Positions 1 to 9,900 of a stretch of 64,000 nucleotides of DNA are shown piece after piece. The notes under the pieces were generated by a model. It was given only the letters and a program-made list of their open reading frames with translations, made no database searches and was not told where the DNA came from. The translations under genes and the position numbers were made by a program. The number at the start of each line of letters is the position of its first letter. The stretch's first letter is position 1. The stretch covers positions 1,116,001-1,180,000 of the forward strand of contig CP188828.1 of the NCBI GenBank assembly GCA_050110875.1, read 5' to 3'. This stretch comes from Methyloligella sp050110875. Lineage in GTDB: Bacteria; Pseudomonadota; Alphaproteobacteria; Rhizobiales; Methyloligellaceae.

Positions 1-666
1 GGCCCTCTCGAAGACGAGCCAAAACGCGCCGCGCACGGACAGCCCCATGAAGACCCCGGCGAAGACGACGTCGCTCAGGAAATGGCTGCCGCTGGCGATC
101 CGCATGATGCCGGCGAGGGTTCCGATGGCGAGACCGAGCAGAAAGATCTCGCGCCGCCGCCGGCGGACCAGCAGCGCGAGCGCAAAGAACACCGCATAGA
201 TGGACGAGGCTTCGCCAGAGACGAAGGAGCAGTTTCGCTCGCACTGATCGGTGTATTTCAACGCCGGGGTGAATTCCTTCGGGCCGCCGAACTGCTCGAC
301 ATGATGAGGACGCGCGCGGCCCCAATTGTCCTTGAAGAGCACATTGGCGATAAGGCCGGGCCCGATGAAGAGAGCGAGCACGACGGCGAGCCAGTGGGGA
401 AAGCCGAAACCGAAGAGCTTCCGCCCGGTCACGACGCTGAGCCCGACGCCGAACAGGGCGACGATAGCAGCGATCAGAAACAGCAGGCGGAAGCTCTGGC
501 GCAACACATTGCCGAGCAGGGATGGGTCTGCAAGGAAGTGGCGCTTACCGATATAGAAAAGCTCGGCGACCGCGAGATCGAGCTTGGGAAAGCCGACGAA
601 GATAAGAGCCGCGGCGAGGCCGGCCAGGCATGTCAGGGTGAAAAAGCTCGGGCTTTCGGTACGCAC
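1..666 (-). CDS. PAP2-family phosphatase, C-terminus cut by window edge
   Basis: Reading leftward from a GTG at 666-664 gives 222 open codons to the window edge, so the C-terminus is missing. The three PAP2 (acid phosphatase/vanadium peroxidase fold) motifs are visible: KDNWGRARP fits Kx6RP; NCSFVSGEASS takes the place of the usual PSGH motif, with Glu where His is common; RIASGSHFLSD fits the third motif with its His and Asp. Several hydrophobic segments indicate an inner-membrane protein with a periplasmic active site. A purine-rich TGGGGGAC precedes the GTG, and the gene starts 32 bases after the GT39 gene stop, so the two are probably co-transcribed. Role inferred from the neighbours: removal of a phosphate from lipid A or from a polyprenyl carrier. 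The Gly-Glu version of motif 2 is seen in some lipid A phosphatase-like PAP2 proteins, but the substrate cannot be read from the sequence. Confidence 0.8.
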   Translation of the reverse strand, partial: MRTESPSFFTLTCLAGLAAALIFVGFPKLDLAVAELFYIGKRHFLADPSLLGNVLRQSFRLLFLIAAIVALFGVGLSVVTGRKLFGFGFPHWLAVVLALFIGPGLIANVLFKDNWGRARPHHVEQFGGPKEFTPALKYTDQCERNCSFVSGEASSIYAVFFALALLVRRRRREIFLLGLAIGTLAGIMRIASGSHFLSDVVFAGVFMGLSVRGAFWLVFERA

Positions 667-697
667 TAAACGGTCCCCCAGCGTGGAATCTGCCTTC

Positions 698-2194
698 TCA
701 GCCCCCCTTAAAGCCGCGCAATGAAATCAGGATGACGGTGCGCGTCATCTTTCGGCCTGCGGCAATTTTCACCATTCCGACGCGTTCGCCTGTGGAAAAT
801 CGCTCCGTGACGGTGCGGTTCGGATTGCCACGCGTGACGAATAGCACCGGCTCAGGCGCCTTGCCGGTGAAGGGGCGGGTGAGCTGATAATGGTCGCGCG
901 GGGCGCCATTGCTCGGCCAGCGCAAAATCGGAATGTCGGAATCGCGCAGGTAATAGAGAAGCTCGGCGGTCATGGCGCGATCGTCGGTCAGGATGGCGCC
1001 GTAGGTGCCTTTTTCGACTTCGCGTCTCACACTCTCGGCGGTCTCGCGCCAGCCCAGGGTCCGGCCGAAGGGATCGCCGGGCAGGGCGAGCCGGTCGGCA
1101 AGGGCCGGCGCAACGGCGAGAGCGACAAAACAGAGCGCGTTGACGGCAAGGGTCGCGGCGAAGAGCTTCCGGCGCTCCAGGCGCAGCATGGTCGCGGTGA
1201 CGAGAATGGTGGCCGCCGGATAGGTGGCCGCGGCCCAATTGGCATGAGCCCGGGACAGGAAGGCGATTCCCGTCACCAGGACGAGGACGGGAAGGGAAAA
1301 GGCGAGGAGATAGCGGTCCTGGTCCGCCGCGCCGCGCCGGACGGCCCGGACGGCGATCACCAGCAGCATGGGAAACAGAATGGGTCCGAAGACGCCGAGC
1401 TGAGCGGCGAGGAATTCCAGCATGTTGATGGGGTGAACCAGCGGGCCGCCGAGCTTCGCGTTGTCGGCGGTATGGGCGAAGGTGACGAGGCCGTTGTCGA
1501 GGTTCCAGAGCAGGTTCGGGGCGAGCAAGGCCAAGGGGATGGCGATCAGGACCAGCGCTTTGGCATCCCGCAGCAGCCAGCGGGAGGCCGGGCTGACGAC
1601 GAACCAGACGCCGGCGCAGAGATAGAGATAGAGCATGGCGTATTTGGCGAGGGCGCCAAGACCGATGGCGAGGCCGAGCAGGACGGCCCAGCGCCAGCGC
1701 CGCTCCTGTTGCAGCTTCATGCCGAAATAGAGCGCTGCCGACCAGAAAAAGAGCAGCGGCACATCGGTGGAAATGATGTTGGCGGAGAAGGAGATGCCCG
1801 GCAGGGTGGCGAAGATCACCGCCGCCCAAAAGCCGGTCCGGCCATCATAGAGCGCCCGTCCGGCCAGGAAGAGAAAGACGGCCGAGCCGGCGTGAAAGAG
1901 CGGGGCCGAGGCGCGCACGCAAGCCTCGCCGTCGCCGCAAAGAGACGTGGTGCCCCAAATGATCCAGGCGATCAGCGGCGGTTTGGAGAAATAGCCGAAA
2001 TCCAGCGCTTGGGCCCAGCTCCAATATTGCGCTTCGTCGAAGAAAAGGTCGGTTTTCGATAGGGTTAGCGCAAGCAGGCGCAGGAGCGTGACGGCGATAA
2101 GGAAGACGGCAAGTCGGAGGCTCCACCGATCTGGGGCCAAGCGCCGCGGCTGGGCCGCGTGGTCAATATTTGCCTTAAGTATATCGTCTTCCAC
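698..2194 (-). CDS. GT39/ArnT-like integral-membrane glycosyltransferase
   Basis: About 498 residues with many hydrophobic helices. The N-terminal region has the FFDEAQYWSWA stretch followed by YFSKPPLIAW. This is the acidic first periplasmic loop and downstream motif typical of the GT39 / PMT_2 / ArnT superfamily, which moves a sugar from a polyprenyl-phosphate donor to lipid A, glycan or protein on the periplasmic side. I chose the GTG at 2194-2192 because AAGGA lies about 9 bases upstream; an in-frame GTG at 2230 adds 12 residues but has no visible ribosome site and would leave little room for a divergent promoter. It diverges from a GT2 gene at 2265 that could make the polyprenyl-phosphate sugar donor. 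The acceptor and sugar are inferred only; lipid A or core is likely from the LABN and PAP2 neighbours. Confidence 0.85.
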   Translation of the reverse strand: MEDDILKANIDHAAQPRRLAPDRWSLRLAVFLIAVTLLRLLALTLSKTDLFFDEAQYWSWAQALDFGYFSKPPLIAWIIWGTTSLCGDGEACVRASAPLFHAGSAVFLFLAGRALYDGRTGFWAAVIFATLPGISFSANIISTDVPLLFFWSAALYFGMKLQQERRWRWAVLLGLAIGLGALAKYAMLYLYLCAGVWFVVSPASRWLLRDAKALVLIAIPLALLAPNLLWNLDNGLVTFAHTADNAKLGGPLVHPINMLEFLAAQLGVFGPILFPMLLVIAVRAVRRGAADQDRYLLAFSLPVLVLVTGIAFLSRAHANWAAATYPAATILVTATMLRLERRKLFAATLAVNALCFVALAVAPALADRLALPGDPFGRTLGWRETAESVRREVEKGTYGAILTDDRAMTAELLYYLRDSDIPILRWPSNGAPRDHYQLTRPFTGKAPEPVLFVTRGNPNRTVTERFSTGERVGMVKIAAGRKMTRTVILISLRGFKGG

Positions 2195-2264
2195 TGCTAA
2201 TTTTCCTTCACATGCACATGATAGCGGCACCCATTCTGACGGTGCTGCAACATCGGGATGACAG

Positions 2265-3023
2265 ATGCGTATCAGCGTGGTGCTCCCGGCCTATAACGAA
2301 GCCGGCAATATCGGGCGGTTGGTGGAAGAGACCTATACGGTCCTGCCGCGCGAGCTGTTGCATGAGGTGATCGTCGTCGACGATTGCAGCGACGACGGCA
2401 CGCGGTCCGAGGTATTGGCGCTGATGCCGCACTATCGCTCGCTGCGCTATCTGAAGCATGGCGAGCGGGCCGGACAGAGCGTTGCGCTGCGGAGTGGTGT
2501 GTTGGCTGCTGCGGCACCTGTCGTCGCCATGATGGATGGGGATGCGCAGAACGATCCGGCGGATATCCCCAAGCTCGTGGCAAAGCTCGGCGCGCCGGGC
2601 TCGGACGGGACGGCGCTGGTGGGGGGCTTGCGTGCCGACCGGAAGGATACGGGCTCCAAGCGCCTGGCCTCGCGGGCGGCCAACTGGATTCGGGATGCGG
2701 TGCTGAAGGACGACTGCCCCGATACGGGCTGTGGAATAAAGGTCTATTGGCGCGAAGCGTTTATCCGGCTTCCGTTCTTCACCACCATGCATCGTTATCT
2801 GCCTGTCTTGTTTCTCACCTACGGCTACCGCGTGGACTACGTCCCCGTGAACGATCGTCCGCGGATGGCCGGGAAATCGAAATACACGAATTTCGGTCGT
2901 GCGCTCATCGGCCTTTACGACCTTTTCGGCGTGACCTGGCTTCGCAGACGTACAGCGCTACCGCCGGTGGCCGAGGACAGCGCGAAAGAGCGGGTTGTGT
3001 CGGAGCGCGAAACAGCCGCTTGA
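2265..3023 (+). CDS. GT2 polyprenyl-phosphate glycosyltransferase (DPM1/ArnC-like)
   Basis: The 252-residue protein starts MRISVVLPAYNEAGNI, the classic GT-A/GT2 start, followed by the nucleotide-sugar binding VIVVDDCSDDGT and the metal-binding MMDGDAQNDP segment. Length and motif order fit the dolichol-phosphate mannosyltransferase / ArnC group, which loads a sugar from an NDP-sugar onto polyprenyl phosphate at the cytosolic face of the inner membrane. No C-terminal transmembrane pair is evident, so this is a soluble or peripheral type. It is divergent from the GT39 gene, which would use the lipid-linked sugar. A LABN-domain gene follows after 35 bases and probably shares the transcript. Confidence 0.88.
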   Translation: MRISVVLPAYNEAGNIGRLVEETYTVLPRELLHEVIVVDDCSDDGTRSEVLALMPHYRSLRYLKHGERAGQSVALRSGVLAAAAPVVAMMDGDAQNDPADIPKLVAKLGAPGSDGTALVGGLRADRKDTGSKRLASRAANWIRDAVLKDDCPDTGCGIKVYWREAFIRLPFFTTMHRYLPVLFLTYGYRVDYVPVNDRPRMAGKSKYTNFGRALIGLYDLFGVTWLRRRTALPPVAEDSAKERVVSERETAA

Positions 3024-3058
3024 GGCGGCGACGAAGATCACGGACGGAGGAGCGAAGA

Positions 3059-3388
3059 GTGAGCACGGTTGCTTCAGGTGCACTGCTGGGAAACGCCACA
3101 AGGGCGGAGGTGATTTGGCTCGTCGTCGGCTTTACGGCCCAGATGATGTTCGCCATGCGGTTTCTCATTCAATGGGTCTATACGGAGCGGGCGCGGGAGA
3201 GCGTCGTGCCCGAGGCCTTCTGGTATTTCAGCCTGGCCGGCGGGCTGATGCTGCTGACCTACGCGGTCTATCGCGCCGACCCCGTCTTCATCCTGGGGCA
3301 GGCCATGGGTCTCGTGGTCTATTCCCGCAACCTCTACTTCATCTGGAGTCACAAGTCGGCGCTGCGCGAGACCGCGCCTGAAAAATAG
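3059..3388 (+). CDS. Stand-alone LABN (lipid A biosynthesis N-terminal) domain protein
   Basis: The 109-residue protein starts at a GTG at 3059-3061 with an excellent GGAGG site about 7 bases upstream; this start is much better than any upstream one in the same frame, which would run through the GT2 gene. The protein has three hydrophobic helices and the hallmark stretch MRFLIQWVYTERARESVVP, then FWYFSLAGGLMLLTYAVYR and QAMGLVVYSRNLYF. These match the LABN / SMP-30-unrelated small membrane domain found alone or at the N-terminus of some lipid-A-disaccharide synthases. In many proteobacteria it lies beside a GT2 and a GT39 gene, as here. Its biochemical role is not established; a part in lipid-linked sugar handling is inferred from the neighbours. 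Confidence 0.88.
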   Translation: MSTVASGALLGNATRAEVIWLVVGFTAQMMFAMRFLIQWVYTERARESVVPEAFWYFSLAGGLMLLTYAVYRADPVFILGQAMGLVVYSRNLYFIWSHKSALRETAPEK

Positions 3389-3410
3389 CTTGGCGAAAGG
3401 GGTGCGGAAA

Positions 3411-4601
3411 ATGCAGGGGCAGGCGAAGGCGAGCCAATGGAGCGATCTTCGGCAACTCGTGCAGGCGCTACCGCTTAGAGACAAGGCCGTCATTGTCGGA
3501 TCGCTCATTGCCTTCGGCATGTTTTTTCTGGATCCGCTGGTGCTCCATTGGGTGCGCGAGATGGATCCCAATGTGCGCCACATCTTCTGGACCATCACCG
3601 ATATCGGGAAGTCCGGCTGGATGCTGATCCTCACCGGCATCGCCGTTCTTGCCTGTGTGGCTCTCGCCTATCGGGCGACTCATCGGCGCTTGCGCATCGG
3701 CCGACTCTATGCGGGGCAGATCGCGGCCTTCATCTTCCTTTCCGTCGCCGCGACGGGCTTGTTCGCCGCACTCTGCAAGGCGCTTATCGGGCGCGCACGG
3801 CCGAGGCTCTATGACGAGGTGGGCTCGTTCCATTTTTCCCCGTTCGCCTTCGACGCCGATCTCGCTTCCTTCCCGTCCGGCCATGCGACGACGACCTTCG
3901 CGCTGGCCACGGCGCTCGCCCTTCTGTTGCCGCGCTTCGCCGTGCCGGTCTTCGCCGCGGCATCCTGGATCGCCGCGAGCCGCTTCCTGATGGGGGCGCA
4001 TTACGTTTCCGACGTGGTGGCGGGCGCTTTCGTCGGCACGCTCGGCACGCTGATGATCCGCCGGGCGCTCTGTACGCGCCGTTCCATCTTCCAGGAAGGG
4101 GGCAACGGGCCGTGTCTGCGCGGTAAACGCATCGCGCATTGGATTCAGGCGCGGACATCCCGCGTTCCGCGTTGGACGCTGTGCGCATCGGACTGGCTGG
4201 ATCGGGTGGCACCGGAGCGGACGCCGTTGACGCAGCTTACCGGACCGGCGGGGGAAACGACGCCGAAACGTCTCGAGACGGCGCCGGCCACGACTCCGGA
4301 GTCCGAAGCCGAAACGGCTGCGCATCCGCAATGCGACTTCGAGCACGACGAAACTGGGGAAAGCCCGACGGATGGCGCTGCCCAACGCTCGGAGGCGAAG
4401 GGCGGAACGAGGACGGTTTCGGAAGCTGAAGGCCCGCGGGCCGATTGGATGCCGAGGCTGTTCGCCTGGCCGCCGGCGCGGGATCTGCAGGTGCGGCAGA
4501 AGGCCCTGCGCCAGTTGCTTCGCAAGGGCAAGGACGGCGCCGGCCATGGCGCGGCTGCCGCCCGGCGCGCCGAGAGCAACCGCGACGCGCATATCCAGTA
4601 A
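3411..4601 (+). CDS. PAP2-family phosphatase with long hydrophilic C-terminal extension
   Basis: The first 225 residues are a membrane PAP2 domain with all motifs: KALIGRARP (Kx6RP), FPSGHATTTFA, and SRFLMGAHYVSDVVAG. The known family reaction is phosphate-ester hydrolysis at the periplasmic face, for example on lipid A, phosphatidylglycerophosphate or undecaprenyl pyrophosphate. The remaining roughly 170 residues are hydrophilic, Ala/Glu/Arg-rich and without recognisable domain, ending in a basic segment. I chose ATG 3411 over TTG 3390 because GAAAGGGG precedes it; the TTG would give 403 residues. The extension is unusual for PAP2 and could reflect a past frameshift or a lineage-specific tail. 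The gene follows the LABN gene closely and completes the envelope sugar cluster. Confidence 0.82.
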   Translation: MQGQAKASQWSDLRQLVQALPLRDKAVIVGSLIAFGMFFLDPLVLHWVREMDPNVRHIFWTITDIGKSGWMLILTGIAVLACVALAYRATHRRLRIGRLYAGQIAAFIFLSVAATGLFAALCKALIGRARPRLYDEVGSFHFSPFAFDADLASFPSGHATTTFALATALALLLPRFAVPVFAAASWIAASRFLMGAHYVSDVVAGAFVGTLGTLMIRRALCTRRSIFQEGGNGPCLRGKRIAHWIQARTSRVPRWTLCASDWLDRVAPERTPLTQLTGPAGETTPKRLETAPATTPESEAETAAHPQCDFEHDETGESPTDGAAQRSEAKGGTRTVSEAEGPRADWMPRLFAWPPARDLQVRQKALRQLLRKGKDGAGHGAAAARRAESNRDAHIQ

Positions 4602-4848
4602 GCCGGATCTTCCACTAAATCCCAACATATCCTGTTCTCCAGGATCACGGACCGCCTGCGGCTTTCTAAGAATTCCCGGGGCGTGCAACCCATAGGCGAT
4701 CGGCCGCGGGGACGCGACCTCCCGCCGCGCGCGACATCAGGGCGCGAGACGACGCACGGCGCCAGGCGTTAAACACGAAATAGGCGCGTCCCAGAGGCCA
4801 GGCGGCCGTGCCTCGGAAGCAAAACTGCGGCGGGAGACCACGATCGGA

Positions 4849-5025
4849 ATGATCAAACTGACCAAGTTCCGGGTGATCGAAATCAGTGCGGCTGTGGTGC
4901 TGACATTGGCAGCGCTTCTCATCCTCGGATGGCAGGCCTGGGCCGGCGGCGAGAAGCGCTCGCCGCGCATCGCCGAGCCGCAAGGCACGGACAAGGTCAT
5001 CCAGGTCAAGCGGCTAGCGCATTAG
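4849..5025 (+). CDS. Small single-pass membrane protein, function unknown
   Basis: A 58-codon reading frame starts MIKLTKFRVIEISAAVV and has one strong hydrophobic segment (about residues 10-30, ending in GWQAWAGG), followed by a charged tail. A GGGAGA lies about 11 bases before the ATG, somewhat far. The pattern of a short basic N-terminus, one helix and a polar tail is normal for a small inner-membrane peptide. No family is recognised. It lies between the PAP2 gene and the tRNA-fMet gene. About 250 bases before it (4602-4848) show no gene. The call rests on length, membrane segment and start context only. Confidence 0.45.
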   Translation: MIKLTKFRVIEISAAVVLTLAALLILGWQAWAGGEKRSPRIAEPQGTDKVIQVKRLAH

Positions 5026-5212
5026 ACGACAAGCGGCTGCCGCGACGAATGTGACAGGCAGCGTCACAAGGCTTGATCAGCGGGCCAGAAGCGACTACAT
5101 GTCTTGCCCAACGGGCCGGTTCTTGCGGAGGTCTTCCGCCCGGCGAAGCGTCCAACCGCTTCCTTGAGCTTCTAGGCTCTGGCCGGTTTCTCCGAGAGAT
5201 CCGATATCTTGG

Positions 5213-5294
<82 letters not shown>

Positions 5295-5440
5295 CATAAG
5301 CAGTTAAACTATTGAATTTGCAGTCTTTATTCGGAGGCTCCTTCGGATTCGGCTAGCAAAGCCTCAGCATTTTTCTGCGACCATCAGGTTTTTTGTCGTA
5401 CGATGGCGCCGGATGCCATTCGGAACGCTGGGGTTTCAGG

Positions 5441-5542
5441 GTGGCTGCTCTTAGCACTTATCTGGGCAAGACATCTCGGACTCATCTTATGGTTGCCCAC
5501 TCGATCGCGGATCGTCTTCGCGAGGCGCTTTCTGGCATCTGA
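5441..5542 (+). pseudogene. Possible tyrosine recombinase C-terminal remnant
   Basis: Between the tRNA and the efflux genes (5292-5739) there is no intact gene. One short open stretch, ending at TGA 5540-5542, reads VAALSTYLGKTSRTHLMV. The LSTYLGxTS part resembles the segment after the second catalytic Arg in phage/plasmid-type tyrosine recombinases (LSTYLGHxSxxxTYWYL). The normal His, TYWYL and Tyr parts are missing, so if related it is dead. Its location directly beside the att-like repeat is where an integrase would be expected. This is inference from a short motif; a chance resemblance is possible. Nothing else is recognised in the stretch. Confidence 0.28.
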
Positions 5543-5739
5543 TAGATCGGCGAGCTTTGCGTCCTTGTCGGACCAGCTCTAACAGCGGACTTTCAAATAG
5601 AACGGCGCGAAGGATGCGCGCCGGGCACCCGCCAACCCTTCGATGGTTTTAGCGTGTTCGCCAGGCAAGCGGGCGTGACGTCTCCTCCAAATCTCCATGA
5701 TTTCTCGACCGATCGTCGAAGGGCGTGTGTCAGGTGCGG

Positions 5740-6921
5740 ATGAGAACATCAATCCGGACGCCTCCCATGTCGCACCGAATTTCATTCATAGCCTTCCTCA
5801 TCTGCGTACCTGCCCTCTCATTGTTTCTGATTTATCGCGGCGGTGCGGATTCGGCGCCGAAGAGCGCTTCCCCCGATGTGCAGGCCCCCAAGCAGGTCAC
5901 CACCGCTAACGTTGTACCGGAACGCGTCGTCTTGATCGATGAGCTTCCCGGACGTGTGGCCGCATATCGAAGGGTGGAGATACGGCCTCAGGTCGGCGGT
6001 ATTATCAAGAAGCGGTTTGTGGAAGGCGGGATGCATGTCGAGGCCGGGCAGATCCTGTTCGAAATCGAACCGGCTCTGCTTCAGGCCGATCTTGACAACG
6101 CGAAGGCGGGGTTGAAGCGAGCCGAGGCAGCGGTGGAACAGGCGCGCCAAGGGATGGAGCGTGCCGATGCTCTCCTGGTCCGCAAAGCGACTAGCCGCAA
6201 GAGTCACGATGACGCTCGCTACAAACTGGCCACGGCGAAGGCCAACTTGGCCGAGGCTCGCGCCGTCCTTAAGCGCAATCAGCTCGATCTCGATTTCGCA
6301 ACCATACGGTCCCCGATCGGCGGCTATGTCGAGCGCACGCTAGCCGATGAGGGCACCCTCGCGTCTCCGTCGAATCAGGATCCGCTCGCCGTGGTGCAGG
6401 AGCTGGACCGCGTATATGTGGATCTGCGTTTGCCGGCAGGGGAGCTCCATGGATTGCAGTCCGCCGCCGAGCAAGGATTGGGGCCGGTCGAGATATTCAA
6501 CACAGAGGGCAAGCACCCCCGCCCCGGCAGGCTGGCACTCTCGGACATCACGGTCGATCCGGGAACCGGCAATGCGACGGTTCGGATCGAGGTGGAGAAC
6601 CCCGGATTACGGCTACTTCCCGGAATGTATGTCCGCGCAAAGATACCGCGTGGCCTGCTGACCGATGCTCTGCTTGTGCCGGAAGATGCGGTGATACGTG
6701 ACGGCAGCGGGACGCAGATGGTGGTGGTGTCTGGCGACGGACACGCCGAACGGCGCGATGTGGCCTTGGGCGACGCTATCGGGCGGCGCCTTGTCGTGAC
6801 ATCGGGCCTGAAGGCGGGCGAGGTCATCGTCATTCGTGGACAGAACCGCGTGCAAGACGGGGTGGCCGTGCGCGCGGTGACTGCCTCGCAAGAGGCCGCG
6901 CCAGCGGCCGAAAAGCTGTAG
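5740..6921 (+). CDS. RND efflux periplasmic adaptor (membrane fusion protein)
   Basis: About 393 residues. An N-terminal hydrophobic anchor (FIAFLICVPALSLFLIY) precedes the periplasmic part: a barrel-sandwich half with GRVAAYRRVEIRPQVGG and IIKKRFVEGGMHVEAGQ, a coiled-coil hairpin (about residues 100-170), the second lipoyl half (LDFATIRSPIGGYV), a beta-barrel and a membrane-proximal domain. This is the HlyD/AcrA family adaptor linking an RND pump to an outer-membrane channel. There is no lipobox cysteine, so it is held by the N-terminal helix. ATG 5740 follows AGGTG; GTG 5725 and ATG 5767 are other possible starts. The RND gene starts 12 bases downstream. No outer-membrane factor gene is present in the island, so the pump must borrow one. 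Confidence 0.93.
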   Translation: MRTSIRTPPMSHRISFIAFLICVPALSLFLIYRGGADSAPKSASPDVQAPKQVTTANVVPERVVLIDELPGRVAAYRRVEIRPQVGGIIKKRFVEGGMHVEAGQILFEIEPALLQADLDNAKAGLKRAEAAVEQARQGMERADALLVRKATSRKSHDDARYKLATAKANLAEARAVLKRNQLDLDFATIRSPIGGYVERTLADEGTLASPSNQDPLAVVQELDRVYVDLRLPAGELHGLQSAAEQGLGPVEIFNTEGKHPRPGRLALSDITVDPGTGNATVRIEVENPGLRLLPGMYVRAKIPRGLLTDALLVPEDAVIRDGSGTQMVVVSGDGHAERRDVALGDAIGRRLVVTSGLKAGEVIVIRGQNRVQDGVAVRAVTASQEAAPAAEKL

Positions 6922-6933
6922 AGGCCAGAGTAC

Positions 6934-9900
6934 ATGGCGCAGTTCTTCATCGACCGCCCGGTCTTCGCTTGGGTGGTCGCAATCTTCATCGCGTTGGCCG
7001 GTCTCATCGCGATCCCACAGCTTCCGGTCGCGCGTTTCCCTGAAATCGCGCCGCCCAGCGTCAGCATTTCTGCGACCTATACCGGCGCGACGGTGCAAAC
7101 CGTCAGTGACAGCGTGGTCTCGCCCATCGAGGAGGAACTCTCTAGCGTCAGGAACGTGCTCTATTACGAGTCCACCGTCGACTCGAGCGGTGGCGCCAGC
7201 ATTAATGTGACGTTCAAGCCCGGAACCGACCCGGAACTGGCACAGGTGGATGTGCAGAACCGGCTCAAGAACGCAGAACCGCGTCTCCCGGAAGAGGTCC
7301 GGCGCAGTGGCGTCAGTGTCGAGGCCGCTGAATCGGGTTTTCTGATGGTTGTTACGCTGCGGTCGCGCAGCGGCGAGACCGACGAACTGACCCTTGGCGA
7401 CTATCTGACCCGCACCGTGAGCGAAGAGTTGAAGCGCCTGCCGGGCGTCGGCCGCGTCCAGCAGTTCGGGTCCGAACGCGCCATGCGCATCTGGGTGGAT
7501 CCGGCGAAACTGGCTGCCTACGACCTCACGATGACCGATGTGACCGAGGCCATTGAGCGTGAAAATGCTCAGGTTTCGCCGGGCAGGGTCGGAGATGAGC
7601 CGACGGTACCAGGGACGAGACTGTCGACACCGCTGACGGTGCATGGCCAGTTGATCACGCCCGAGGAGTTCGCCGCGATACCGTTGCGAGCGAAGACCGA
7701 TGGGTCGCGTCTTCTCTTGTCGGATGTCGCTCGGGTGGAGCTTGGCGCACAGTCGCTGGCCTTCAGGGTGACCAGCAATGGCCAGCCTGCCGCAGCAGCC
7801 GGCATCCAGATGTCGCCCGGCGCTAACGCTGTGCGGACCGCCGCCGGCATCGAAGAGCGTCTGGACGAGTTGCAGACGGCGATGCCGGAGGACATGGCGG
7901 TTTTCGCCTCCTACAACACGGCGCCTTTCGTCAAAGTGTCCATCGCCAAGGTTGTCCAAACGCTGATCGAGGCGATGGTGCTGGTCTTCCTCGTGATGCT
8001 GCTTTTCCTGCAGAAGCTCCGCTATACGCTGATCCCAACCATCGTTGCGCCGATCGCGCTTCTGGGCACCTTCGCGGTGATGATGGCCTCAGGGTATTCG
8101 ATCAACGTGCTGACCATGTTCGGTATGGTGCTCGCCATCGGCATCATCGTCGACGATGCCATCGTCGTCGTCGAAAATGTCGAGCGGATCATGGCCCGGG
8201 ACGGCTTGTCGCCGAGAGACGCCACCCGGCAGGCCATGCGCGAGATTTCCGGCGCTATCGTCGGCATCACCCTGGTTCTGGCCGCCGTCTTCATCCCGAT
8301 GGGCCTGGCCGGCGGTTCGGTCGGCGCCATCTATCGACAGTTCACAATGTCGATGTCGGTCTCGATCCTGTTTTCCGCTTTCCTCGCGCTGACCCTGACG
8401 CCCGCACTCTGCGCTACGATCCTCAAGCCCGCGGACAGTCATCCCACGCGTGGTTTCTTCGGATGTTTCAACAGAGGGTTCGATGCTCTGTCGAAGCGCT
8501 ACACCGGTATGGTCGGTTGGGCGCTACGGCGCGGCGGGCGGATGTTGGTGATCTATGCCCTGCTGCTGGCGGCCCTGGGCTTCGGCTATTCACGGGTGGC
8601 GACATCGTTCTTGCCGGATGAGGATCAGGGAAACTTCATGGCCATGTTTGAGCTGCCCGCCGGCGCCACCGCTGAACGTACGGGGGAGATCGCGGCAATC
8701 TATGACGCGCATAGCGCGACGCGGCCCAATATCGTCGACAACACGGTGGTCGTGGGTTTCGGGTTCTCCGGCTCCGGTCCCAATGCCGCTGCAGCGTTCA
8801 CCAGCCTCAAGGACTGGAGCGAGCGCACGACGACGGTGGACGAAGAGATTGCTGCAGCCGAGGTGGCGCTGGCGGATATTCCCGAAGGCATGGCGATGGT
8901 TATGAAGCCCCCCGCAATCGAATCGCTTGGCACAAAGTCCGGCTTTTCGCTGGCGCTGGAGGACCGTGGCAATGCCGGTCCGGCCGCGCTGGATGCGGCG
9001 AGAAACCAGCTGATCGCACTGGCATCCGATAGCAGCTTGCTCACCGACGTGATCGCTGACGGGCTGCCGGATGGCCAAAGCATCGCACTCAAGATTGATC
9101 GCCAAAAGGCGCTGGCGCTGGGGGTGTCCTTCTCAGCCATAAGCGACACGATCTCGACGGCGATCGGCTCGAACTATGTCAACGACTTTCCCAACAAGGG
9201 CAGGCTTCAGCAGGTGGTGGTGCAGGCCGATGCGCCCGCCCGGATGCATGTCCAGGACGTGTTGCGGCTTGAGGTGCGCAACATCGACGGCGGCATGGTT
9301 CCTTTGTCCGAAGTCGTTAAACCGGTATGGGAAAACACGCCCCTGCAACTATCGCGGTTCAACGGCTATCCGGCCGCTCTCCTCTCGGGCTCGGCCGCGC
9401 CGGGTGTCTCGAGCGGTGCGGCGATGGCGGAGATAGAGCGGTTGCTAACCAAACTGCCCAAGGGCTTCGGGCTGGCTTGGACGGGTCAAGCCCTGCAGGA
9501 AAGGCAGTCCGCTGCGCAGACTCCAATGCTCCTGGCCGCCTCGATGCTCATCGTTTTCCTCGTGCTCGCGGCACTCTACGAAAGCTGGTCGATCCCGCTT
9601 GCGGTGATGCTGATCGTACCGTTGGGTGTGCTCGGGGCAGTCCTGGCGGTGCTGGCGCGCGGGATGGAGAATGACGTGTTCTTCAAAGTGGGCCTTATCA
9701 CCATCATCGGGCTTTCCGCCAAAAACGCCATCCTGATGGTCGAGTATGCACGTCACCTGCGGAAAGGGGGAATGAACATCTACCGGGCGGCCCTGCAGGC
9801 GTCGCGGCTACGGCTTCGGCCTATCCTGATGACCTCGATGGCCTTCATCCTGGGTGTCGTGCCGCTGATGATCGCAAGCGGTGCCGGTTCTGAAATCCAG

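Noticed and set aside
12..669. Plus-strand frame at the left edge
   Set aside because: It is the antisense of a clear PAP2 phosphatase; the plus-strand protein is low complexity.
2384..3388. Long 334-codon frame overlapping the GT2 gene
   Set aside because: Only its last 109 codons (LABN protein) are real; the first part is a shadow of the GT2 gene and the GTG at 3059 has a strong ribosome site.
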